DNA of 64,000 nt from assembly GCA_949152475.1 (NCBI GenBank), contig OX424569.1:20993170-21057169 (forward strand), given 5' to 3'. The stretch is from Terebella lapidaria (Eukaryota > Annelida > Polychaeta > Terebellida > Terebellidae). The notes beneath the pieces are model-generated. The model searched no databases. It worked only from the letters and a program-made list of their open reading frames with translations, and was not told the origin of the DNA. The position numbers and the translations under genes are program-made. Each line of letters starts with the position of its first letter. The stretch's first letter is position 1. Shown one piece after another: positions 11,121 through 21,959 of this stretch.

Positions 11121-11124
11121 CCGT

Positions 11125-11720
11125 TATTATGGAGTCAGAATCCAAGATAAGTTGCTGATTTTTAATCAGTAGGTGTAGGACTCAGGTGTAGGACTCAAGA
11201 TCAAGAATTAGAGTTAAAGTCATAGTAAAGGTCAAAATCGAAAAATCGCAATAACTCTGTTTCTATTCAATGTTATTTTTTCTGAGTATTTTTATATTTT
11301 TTTATGGTCAATTCCGCGTCCTGTGGTGCATGCCCGATGGTCGTACGTCCAAAACTCCCGATTTTCGGTCCGGGTCGAAAATTTGAGGGTCTTGATTTTA
11401 TGGTTTCATGTCTCGCAACTTCAACCCCATATTGCGAGGCCAGGCTCTGATATGTGTTATTGATTTTTACTCAGGAGTAAAAAATGCCTTATCAAATTGA
11501 ACAAATCTGTGGAGTTTCTCAACTCAAGGTCGAAAATTAAGGTCAAGGTCATGTAAAAGGTCCAAATCGAAAAATCGCAATAACTCCATTTTCGATCAAC
11601 ATTAAATTTTGTTAGTATTTTTGTATTTTTATATGGTCAATTCGGCGTCAAATGGTGTATGTGCGATGGTCGTACGACCAAAACTCCCGATTATCGCCCG
11701 ATGCCGAAAATCTGGGGGTC
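11125..11720. repeat. About 323-bp repeat family, continued
   Basis: Two further units of the family seen at 8230-9320 (GTCAAAATCGAAAAATCG near 11233 and a variant near 11563), resuming directly after the solo LTR. Confidence 0.8.
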
Positions 11721-12830
11721 ATGTGCAAGTTGCATAGTGGTAGCTTTGGAGTATTGGCCGCAAAATTTCCTCACAGAAGTTGCCAATTTATAGGAGATCT
11801 GAAATGTTTTATGCAGATTTGAATACACAAATATGAAATGTAGAGTTTTCTTGCCCTAATTCTCCAATTGACTTGACTGTGAAAGTTGGTTATCAATAGT
11901 TTGGGTTATAAAGTTACAGTTATTTTGGGATCGATTTCTTCGTGCAGTCATGCCGACATGCATGCGGTCATACATGTACAGTAAAAGTTGTTCTCCATTG
12001 GGAAGGGGAATATGGCAATATGTTGTATAATGACTCGGTGGCCGAGTGGTTACAGTGCTCGCTCTCTAACATCTAGGCTTTTGACTTTGCGAGTTCGAAT
12101 CTACCTGCTGGTAATGTTTTTTTTTGCTCTTTATTTTTCTCAGAATATCCAGTACCATTATAATCTATTATAGTGGTTTTATCCAAGAACTTTTTGCAAT
12201 GTGTTTTGATATATCATGAATATACACTGTTGAATGATCATTTGGTACGAATATTGCATGTAAAAATGGTCGTTGCCTCTGTCATATAATACCAGTATGG
12301 CATGCAAAAACGGCCATCACGATCTGTTTGAACTCATTAGATAGTTCTCCGAAGATGTAGTATAATGATATGAAAGTTAATAAGTTGTAGTAATGAACAT
12401 TTATAGCAGTGTTGTATTTTAGAATTTTTCTTATATTGACATCATCAAAATTTTGTGCTGTTATCAGTATTTATTGTGTTGATACACACATCGATTGGAT
12501 GTTTTAAATGAATCAGTCTCAAATGGCTGGGTCTTGCTCAGGAGACGTCATAAATTTTCAATATGTATGTCTGCTCAGAAGTTTTGCATTATTAATTCTA
12601 ACAAATTTTTGAAAATTCAGAATTCAAGGGCCAAGGTCACTGTGAAAATGAAGCATTCTAAAATTGTGAATTCTTCTGCTGGGTGATGCTCAGGAGGTGT
12701 CTTAAATGTGTCAATTTTTAATGCTAGGAGTTGTTCAGTAAATCTTTTCAATGTGTAAATAAGTAAATAATGAGTAAATGTTTTAAATGTAAACAAATGT
12801 GTAGTTTTTTCGTCAAGTGTTGGCCTATGG
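11720..12830. repeat. 1.1-kb duplicated segment, copy 1
   Basis: From TCATGTGCAAGTTGCATAGTGG to ATTTCGTCAAGTGTTGG-type ends, this segment is recognisably the same as 20828-21945, including an embedded tRNA-like sequence. The copies differ by substitutions and small indels, for example near 12660 and 21740. Confidence 0.85.
12034..12112 (+). repeat. tRNA-Ser/Leu-like sequence, copy 1
   Basis: TGGCCGAGTGG (12039-12049) is a perfect eukaryotic A box, and GAGTTCGAATC (12091-12101) is a good B box. The A-to-B spacing of 52 is between normal and long-variable-arm tRNAs, and the GGCCGAGTGGTTA start is typical of tRNA-Ser/Leu. The acceptor stem does not close convincingly, and a second copy sits in the duplicated segment at 21135, so I read it as a tRNA-derived SINE head or tRNA pseudogene. 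Confidence 0.55.
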
Positions 12831-12837
12831 CCGATTT

Positions 12838-12934
12838 TTACTTGACGAAATGTAAATTTCGTCAAGTATGTTGGTCAGTTGCGTTTGTTACTTGACGAAA
12901 TTAAATTTCGTCAAGTATGTTGGTCAGTTGCGTT

Positions 12935-12965
<31 letters not shown>

Positions 12966-13230
12966 TACTTGCCGGAATCTAAAGATTTCGGCAAGTATGT
13001 TGGTCAGTTGGTTTGATTGATTGATTGATTGTTTGTTACTTGCCGGAATCTAAAGATTTCGGCAAGTATGTTGGTCGGTTGGTTTGATTGATTGATTGAT
13101 TGTTTGTTACTTGCCGGAATCTAAAGATTTCGGCAAGTATGTTGGTCGGTTGGTTTGATTGATTGATTGATTGTTTGTTTGTTAGTTGACGAATTAAAAA
13201 TTCGTCAACTATGTTGGTCAGTTCGGTTTG
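12838..13230. repeat. Tandem array of hairpin units, about 71-bp period
   Basis: Two ACTTGACGAAAT palindromes are followed by three units starting at 12966, 13037 and 13108, each with the palindrome ACTTGCCGgAATCT/AGATTtCGGCAAGT, then ATGTTGGTCRGT and a GATTGATT run. A diverged unit near 13183 reads GTTGACGAATTAAAAATTCGTCAAC. The palindromic half also occurs alone at 42322-42345. Confidence 0.9.
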
Positions 13231-13259
13231 TCTGTTTGTCTGTTTGTTTGTCTGTTTGC

Positions 13260-15490
13260 ACGTTACAGGCCACAGTTTTGGCCGGATCATCACCAAATCG
13301 TATGGATACAATGCCTAGGTATATACCTGGAAACCGGTGAATTTTGGTGACCCTAAGTCAAAGGTCAAGGTCAAGGTCACACAAAACGTTGAAAACACAT
13401 AAGTGGTCATAACTCCGGTTCTAATCGTTCTAGAGACTTCTAACCAAGTGCATATTGTAGATACACTCGAGTTCTATCGTCTGTGACCTTGACCTTGACA
13501 TTTGACCTTGACCTTGAGAAGTTTGCCCCAGGTCGAAGTCAAGGTCAAGTACGAAGATCAGCGCAGCATATCGAGTAATATATCATTGGAAAGGCCTTGA
13601 CCCCCTGATCGCAGTGATACCCTATTTTTGGCGCTGCGACGTACACTGACGTCACAATGACGTCATAAAGGTCAAATTCCCGAAATTTCAAAAGGCCATA
13701 ACATCGTCAATACTGTATGGAATCTCTTGAAACTTGATATGCATACTGACAGCAATGACCTCTACGAATTTAAGTGCAAAGGTCAAAGGTCAAGGTCAAG
13801 GTCATCAAAATCCCAGAAAAACACGTTCCCGGTAATAACATCCGTTTGAATTGTCGTAGGTTCATGAAATTTGAACCATATCGTTCAGAAGAGGTATAGC
13901 AATCGAACCTATATGTCAATTTCATGATTGACCTTGAACTTGGTCAGGAAAATAAGGTCATATGAGGAGAACTTCAAGGTCAAATTTTAAAACTAACTGA
14001 AACCTATCAAGTAGTATATCAAATGAAAGGTCTTGATTCCCTGGTACATACCTTTTCATCAGTTTTGAGCTGTGACGTTTATTGACGTCACAGTGACGTC
14101 ATAAACGTTAATTTTTAAAAATTTCAAACGGTCATAGTGTCCACAAATTTTGTTTGATTCTGATGAAATTTTACAGATACAATATATATATTCATGCACA
14201 GACAATGCACAATTTTTGTGACTCAAGGTCCAAAGTCAAGGTCAAGGTCACGCAAAATGTTAAAAACACATAAGTGGCCATAACTCCGGTTCTATTCGTG
14301 CTAGAGACTTCAAACCAAGTTCATATTGTAGATAAACTCGAGTTCTATCTTCTGTGACCTTGACCTCGGCATTTGAGCTTGACCTTGAGAGTTTGCCACG
14401 AGGTGAATGTCAAGGTCAGGTACGAAGGTCAGCGAATCATATCGAGTAGTATATCGTTGGAAAGGTCTTGGGCCCCTGATTGCAGTGATACCTTATTTTC
14501 GGCGCTGCGACGTACACTCACGTCACAATGACGTCATAAACGTCAAATTACCGAAATTTCAAAAGGCCATAACAGCGTCAATACTGTATGGAATATCTTG
14601 AAACTTGACATGCATATTAATAGCATTGACCTCTACGAATTGAAATACAAAGGTCAAAGGTCAAGTTCAAGGTCATCGAAATCCTAGAAAAACACCTTTT
14701 CGGTTATAACATCTGCTTGAATCATTGTAGTCTCATAAAATTTGAACCATATCATTCAGAAGAGGCATGGTAACCATATGTACATGTCAATTTTATAATT
14801 GACCTTGAACTTGGTCGCAAAAATGAGGACACATTCAAAACTTCAAGGTCAAATTTTCAAACTAACTGAAACATATCACAGTTTAGGTCGGATCATCACC
14901 AAACTTTATGGGAACACTTTTTAGGCTCAAAGCCAGGCACCCATTGATTTTAGTCAAATTCGCCTGAAAAATGTTGCCATGGCAACGGAAAAACTGCTTT
15001 GCATTCTATTGTTATCATCAAAATCTAGTTTGTTCTTCGTATATTACCGCTCTACAACCACAGTTTTGGACGTATCATGACCAAATTGTACGTATAAAAT
15101 GCTTATGTATATACTTGCAAATGGGTGAAATTTGGGGACCCTAGGTCAAAGGTCAAGGTCAAGGTCACATAAAGTGTCGAAAACACATAAATGGCCATAA
15201 CTTCGGTTCTAATCGCCCTAGAGACTTCAAACCGAGTTCATATTGTAGATTAACTCGAGTTCTATCTTCTGTGACCTTGACCTTGACATTTGACCTTCGA
15301 CCTCATTTTCAAGGTCAGAGCACAATGTGGCTAATATATCGCTTTTTATCGACTTCACAGCTTTGGACATACATGTATAGGAAATGATATATGTTATATC
15401 TTCTCATGATTTGAAAATTGAGGTCAGAGCACAAAATGGCTAATATCTCACTAAAACATATATCTAAAACATATATTGTCCGGTAACCTT
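13260..15490. repeat. About 870-bp AAGGTCA-rich repeat family, block 1
   Basis: A unit with AACACATAAGTGGYCATAACTCCGG recurs at about 13395, 14265 and 15180. Each holds runs of AAGGTCAAGGTCAAGGTCA on one strand, TGACCTTGACCTTGACATTTGACC further on, and paired CRE-type palindromes (TGACGTCA...TGACGTCA, for example ~13648-13668 and ~14082-14102). Only scattered short ORFs occur. Confidence 0.85.
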
Positions 15491-15524
15491 CCTAATTCGT
15501 CAACTGCCGGGCCTATGGCCCCTC

Positions 15525-18500
15525 GTTTGTTTATCTGTTAGTGCTCTACAGGTCGCAATTGTACAGTGATTGTTACGTTACTTGGGGTATGTAATCTGTA
15601 GGATAATAGGCAGGCACCGCACACTTTTGGTGAGTCTAGGTCAAAGGTCAAGGTCAAGGTCAAGCAAAACGTCGAAAACACATAAGTGGCCATAACTCCA
15701 GTTTTAATTGTCGTAGAGACTTCAAATCAAGTGCATATGGTAGATATACTCGAGTTCTATCTTTCGTGACCTTGCCCTTGACATTTGACCTTGACCTTGA
15801 GAAGTTCGCCTGAGGTCGAATATTTGACCTTGGAGGTCACCTCCTCCGATTTTCGATCTGATGCTTGGAAACGATGTCGGACCGGTCCCTTATGGTGAAT
15901 GTCAATTTTTAGCGCGATCGGTCAATCCGTTATGACGTAATTGACGTTTCTATGGCAACGAAATCGGTCCCATTATAAGCGAAATTGCATGTTTCAAGCT
16001 GTCCATGCTGATAAAAGCGTCAATAATGTGCGTAAAAATCTAATGATACACCTGTTTATAGCCAAGGACGAGTTCTTTTGTTCCGCGAAATTTCAAGGTC
16101 AAAGGTCGGAAGTCAAGGTCAATATTGACCCGCAAGTGAAAACCATGTAGGTCACTATATCTCAGGAAGTAAGCAAGATAGAGACACGAAAGTAAATCCA
16201 CAGTATTGCACTCACTTAGCCTATCAACTTTTGTATTTACACCTAAGGCGTATGGCCGATAGCCTTTGCAAGCGCCTGAGGTCGAAGTTGACCCAAAAAA
16301 TGACCTTGACCTTGACCTTTCGCGAAAATATCGAGTAGTAACTCGTTTGAAAGGTCTTCGGGAGTAGTTTCGATATATGTTCTTATTTTTGGAATCTGAC
16401 GTCATATGACGTCATAATGACGTGAAACGTGATTTTATCATACTTCAATTGATTGTTTACATGAGATGCATAAACCATTTATGATTATTGTTGATCCGGT
16501 GCTCTGGTAAGTATTGGGGATACCTACTGAAGCTATTTGACAAATATCAGTTCAATAATTGCAGTGGTAATGGCCTAATTGACCTTTTTATGACGGAAAA
16601 TTGGAGAAAATTTCATTTGTTTGTCTTTTCATACTCATAGCGTCCACATTTGTTGCTTGATTCTTTTCAAATTTGATGTAGATATTCTGTAGGATTATGG
16701 CTCTTGACAGAATGATTTTGAGAAAAATAGCTCTATTGATGACGTCACAAAAGATCCGAATCCTATCAGTCTTTCATGACCACAAACTGCTTATGCTAGG
16801 AAAGAAATATAATACTTTTTTCAATGTTTTCCATCAACTATACAAAATCTAGAAAAATGCCATTACTCATATTTAAAATAACCAGATGCATCAACTTTGC
16901 AAAAAATTCAAAGTCTTTGGTAAAAGTTCAAGGTCATTGCCAGCTATTCCGGCAAGTTAGTCGACTATGTCGGTTCATTTGTTTGTTTATCTGTTAGTGC
17001 TCTACAGGTCGCAATTGTACAGTGATTGTTACGTTACTTGGGGTATGTAATCTGTAGGATAATAGGCAGGCACCGCACACTTTTGGTGAGTCTAGGTCAA
17101 AGGTCAAGGTCAAGGTCAAGCAAAACGTCGAAAACACATAAGTGGCCATAACTCCAGTTCTAATTGTCGTAGAGACTTCAAATCAAGTGCATATGGTAGA
17201 TATACTCGAGTTCTATCTTTTGTGACCTTGACCTTGACATTTGACCTTGACCTTGAGAAGTTCGCCTGAGGTCGAATATTTGACCTTGGAGGTCACCTCC
17301 TCCGATTTTCGATCTGATGCTCGGAAACGATGTCGGACCGGTCCCTTATGGTCAATGTCAATTTTTAGCGCGATCGGTCAATCCGTTATGACGTAATTGA
17401 CGTTTCTATGGCAACGAAATCGGTCCCATTATAAGCGAAGTTGCATGTTTCAAGCTGTCCATGCTGATAAAAGCGTCAATAATGTGCGTAAAAATCTAAT
17501 GATACACCTGTTTATAGCCAAGGACGAGTTCTTTTGTTCCGCGAAATTTCAAGGTCAAAGGTCGGAAGTCAAGGTCAATATTGACCCGCAAGTGAAAACC
17601 ATGTAGGTCACTATATCTCAGGAAGTAAGCAAGATAGAGACACGAAAGTAAATCCACAGTATTGCACTCACTTAGCCTATCAACTTTTGTATTTACACCT
17701 AAGGCGTATGGCCGATAGCCTTTGCAAGCGCCTGAGGTCGAAGTTGACCCAAAAAATGACCTTGACCTTGAGCTTTCGCGAAAATATCGAGTAGTAACTC
17801 GTTTGAAAGGTCTTCGGGAGTAGTTTCGATATATGTTCTTATTTTTGGAATCTGACGTCATATGACGTCATAATGACGTGAAACGTGATTTTATCATACT
17901 TCAATTGATTGTTTACATGTGATGCATAAACCATTTATGATTATTGTTGATCCGGTGCTCTGGTAAGTATTGGGGATACCTACTGAAGCTATTTGACAAA
18001 TATCAGTTCAATAATTGCAGTGGTAATGGCCTAATTGACCTTTTTATGACGGAAAATTGGAGAAAATTTCATTTGTTTGTCTTTTCATACTCATAGCGTC
18101 CACATTTGTTGCTTGATTCTTTTCAAATTTGATGTAGATATTCTGTAGGATAATGGCTCTTGACAGAATGATTTTGAGAAAAATAGCTCTATTGATGACG
18201 TCACAAAAGATCCGAATCCTATCAGTCTTTCATGACCACAAACTGCTTATGCTAGGAAAGAAATATAATACTTTTTTCAATGTTTTCCATCAACTATACA
18301 AAATCTAGAAAAATGCCATTACTCATATTTAAAATAACCAGATGCATCAACTTTGCAAAAAATTCAAAGTCTTTGGTAAAAGTTCAAGGTCATTGCCAGC
18401 TATTCCGGCAAGTTAGTCGACTATGTTGGTTCATTTATCTGTTAGTGCTCTACAGGTCGCAATTGTACATTGATTGTTACGTTACTTGGGGTATGTAATC

Positions 18501-19875
18501 TGTAGGATAATAGGCAGGCACCGCACACTTTTGGTGAGTCTAGGTCAAAGGTCAAGGTCAAGGTCAAGCAAAACGTCGAAAACACATAAGTGGCCATAAC
18601 TCCAGTTCTAATTGTCGTAGAGACTTCAAATCAAGTGCATATGGTAGATATACTCGAGTTCTATCTTTTGTGACCTTGACCTTGACATTTGACTTTGACC
18701 TTGAGAGTTCGCCTGAGGTCGAATATTTGACCTTGGAGGTCACCTCCTCCGATTTTCGATCTGATGCTTGGAAACGATGTCGGACCGGTCCCTTATGGTC
18801 AATGTCAATTTTTAGCGCGATCGGTCAATCCGTTATGACGTAATTGACGTTTCTATGGCAACGAAATCGGTCCCATTATAAGCGAAATTGCATGTTTCAA
18901 GCTGTCCATGCTGATAAAAGCGTCAATAATGTGCGTAAAAATCTAATGATACACCTGTTTATAGCCAAGGACGAGTTCTTTTGTTCCGCGAAATTTCAAG
19001 GTCAAACGTCGGAAGCCAAGGTCAATATTGACCCGCAAGTGAAAACCATGTAGGTCACTATATCTCAGGAAGTAAGCAAGATAGAGACACGAAAGTAAAT
19101 CCACAGTATTGCACTCACTTAGCCTATCAACTTTTGTATTTACACCTAAGGCGTATGGCCGATAGCCTTTGCAAGCGCCTGAGGTCGAAGTTGACCCAAA
19201 AAATGACCTTGACCTTGACCTTTCGCGAAAATATCGAGTAGTAACTCGTTTGAAAGGTCTTCGGGAGTAGTTTCGATATATGTTCTTATTTTTGGAATCT
19301 GACGTCATATGACGTCATAATGACGTGAAACGTGATTTTATCATACTTCAATTGATTGTTTACATGAGATGCATAAACCATTTATGATTATTGTTGATCC
19401 GGTGCTCTGGTAAGTATTGGGGATACCTACTGAAGCTATTTGACAAATATCAGTTCAATAATTGCAGTAGTAATGGCCTAATTGACCTTTTTATGACGGA
19501 AAATTGGAGAAAATTTCATTTGTTTGTCTTTTCATACTCATAGCGTCCACATTTGTTGCTTGATTCTTTTCAAATTTGATGTAGATATTCTGTAGGATAA
19601 TGGCTCTTGACAGAATGATTTTGAGAAAAATAGCTCTATTGATGACGTCACAAAAGATCCGAATCCTATCAGTCTTTCATGACCACAAACTGCTTATGCT
19701 AGGAAAGAAATATAATACTTTTTTCAATGTTTTCCATCAACTATACAAAATCTAGAAAAATGCCATTACTCATATTTAAAATAACCAGATGCATCAACTT
19801 TGCAAAAAATTCAGTCTTTGGTAAAAGTTCAAGGTCATTGCCAGCTATTCCGGCAAGTTAGTCGACTATGTCGGT
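15525..19875. repeat. Three tandem copies of a 1.45-kb repeat
   Basis: Units begin near 15525, 16981 and 18429 with TTTATCTGTTAGTGCTCTACAGGTCGC and run to 19875 (spacing of identical internal marks 1456 and 1447 bp). Copies are almost identical: differences are isolated bases and small indels, for example in the first few bases of copy 3. Each carries AAGGTCA runs, two TGACGTCA-type sites (TCTGACGTCATATGACGTCA) and an identical 121-codon minus-strand ORF that has no recognisable domain. This is a recent tandem amplification. Confidence 0.95.
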
Positions 19876-20828
19876 TCATTTGTTTGTTAGCGCTCTACAG
19901 GTCACAATTTTGATCGTAAAGTCCCGAAAATTTGTCAGAAGATGTGCAATTAGTACTCGACCAAGTGATTAACTTTTGGGAGGTCAAGGTCAAAAACTGA
20001 GGTCAAGGTCAAGGAAAAGGTCAAAATCGAAAAATCGCAATAACTTCGCTTCTAATTAAGATTATTTTTTCTAATTATTTTTATATTTTTCTATGGTCAA
20101 TTCCGCATCATATGATGCATGCCCGATGGTCGTATGACCAAAACTCCCGATTTCCGGTCCAGGTCGAAAATTTGGGGGTCACGAATTTAGGTTTTTCCTG
20201 CCTCACAATATTCAAAACCATATAATAGAGCAAGTTCCCGATAGATGTTCCTGATTTTTACTCAGAAGTTGTGCCTTATCACACAAAACACGATTTTGAA
20301 GTTATAGGACTCAAGATCAAGAATTAGAGTTAAGGTCATGGTAAAGGTCAAAATCGAAAAATCGCAATAACTTCGCTTCTGATCAAAATTAATTTTTCTA
20401 AACATTTTTGTATTTTTATTTGGTCAATTCGACATCAGCTGACGTATGTCCGATGGTTGTACGACCCAAACTCCCGATTATCGCCCACATCGAACATTTG
20501 GGGGTTTTGAGATCATTTGAATTTTGTACAATATTCAAACCGTTATTGTGGAGTCAAAATCCAATATAAGTTGCTGATTTTTAATCAGTAGGTGTGTCTT
20601 ATCACATTGAACATATATGTGAAGGTGTAGGACTCAAGATCAAGAATTACAGTTAAAGTCATAGTAAAGGTCAAAATCGAAAAATCGCAATAACTCCACT
20701 TTCGATCAACATTAATTTTTGTCAGTATTTTTGTATTTTTGTATGGTCAATTCGGCGTCAAATGGTGTATGTGCGATGGTCGTACGACCAAAACTCCCGA
20801 TTATCGCCCGATGCCGAAAATCTGGGGG
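19876..20828. repeat. About 323-bp repeat family, second block
   Basis: Three further units of the 8230-9320 family (GTCAAAATCGAAAAATCGCAATAAC near 20025, 20347 and 20667). The uninterrupted site corresponding to the solo-LTR insertion lies at ~20535-20560. Confidence 0.85.
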
Positions 20829-21945
20829 TCATGTGCAAGTTGCATAGTGGTAGCCCTAGAGTAGTGGCCGCAAAATTACCTAACATAAGTTGCCAATTTA
20901 TAGGAAATATGAAATGTTTTATGCAGATTTGAATACACAAATATGAAATGTGGACTTTTCTTGCTCTAATTCTCCAATTGAGTTGACTGTGAAAGTTGGT
21001 TAGTTTGGGTTATAAAGTTACAGTTATTTTGGGATCGATTTCTTCGTGCAGTCATGCCGACATGCATGCGGTCATACATGTACAGTAAAAGTTGTTCTCC
21101 ATGGGGAAGGGAATACGGCAACAAGTTGTATGATGGGTCGGTGGCCGAGTGGTTACAGTGCTCGCTCTCTAAGACGTAGGCTTTTGACTCTGCGGGTTCG
21201 AATCTACCTGCTGGTAAATATCTTTTTTGCTCTTTGTTTTTTTTGAGAATATCCAGTACCATTATAATCTATTATAGTGGTTATCCAAGAACTTTTTGCA
21301 ATGTGTTATGATATATTATGAATATACACTGTTGAATGATCATATGGGCATTATGGCGTCAAAAATTGTCGTCGCCTCTGTCATATAATACCAGTATGGC
21401 ATGCAAAAACGGCCATCATGATCTGCTTGAATTCATTAGATGGTTCTCCAAAGATGCAGCATCATGATATGAATGTTACCAAGTTGTAGTAACGAACATT
21501 AATAGCAATACTATATTTTATGATTTTTTTTATATTGACATCATCAAAATTTTGTGCTGTTAGTAGTATATACTATGTTGATACACACATCGATTGGATG
21601 TTTTAAATGAGTCAGTCTCAAATGGCTGGGTCTTGCTCAGGAGACGTCATAAAGTTTCAATATGTATGTCTGCTCAGGAGTTGTGCATTATTAATTCTAA
21701 CAAATTTTGAAAATTTCAGAATTCAGGGACAAGTATTAAGGCCAAGGTCACTGTGTAAATGAATCAACTCTTGTCTAATTTCTAAAATTGTGAATTCTAC
21801 TGCTGGGTGATGCTCAGGAGGTGTCTTAAATGTGTCAATTTCTAATGCTAGGAGTTGTTCAGTAAATCGTTTCAATGAGTAAATTCTGTGTAAATGTTTT
21901 AAATGTAAACAAATGTGTAAATAATTTCGTCAAGTGTTGGCCTAT
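20828..21945. repeat. 1.1-kb duplicated segment, copy 2
   Basis: Second copy of 11720-12830, in the same orientation and about 9.1 kb downstream, ending in the same ATTTCGTCAAGTGTTGGCC block. Confidence 0.85.
21135..21216 (+). repeat. tRNA-Ser/Leu-like sequence, copy 2
   Basis: Counterpart of 12034-12112, with A box TGGCCGAGTGG at 21142-21152 and B box GGGTTCGAATC at 21194-21204. The B box is closer to consensus here. The copies share the same flanks, so they arose by duplication of the host repeat and not by independent insertion. Confidence 0.55.
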
Positions 21946-21959
21946 GGCCGATTTTTTGT

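Noticed and set aside
12034..12112. Functional tRNA-Ser/Leu gene
   Set aside because: Good promoter boxes but no closed acceptor stem, and it occurs in a duplicated repeat.
16040..19308. Identical 121-codon minus-strand ORFs in each 1.45-kb copy as genes
   Set aside because: No domain, no promoter or splice context, and identity is explained by recent tandem duplication.
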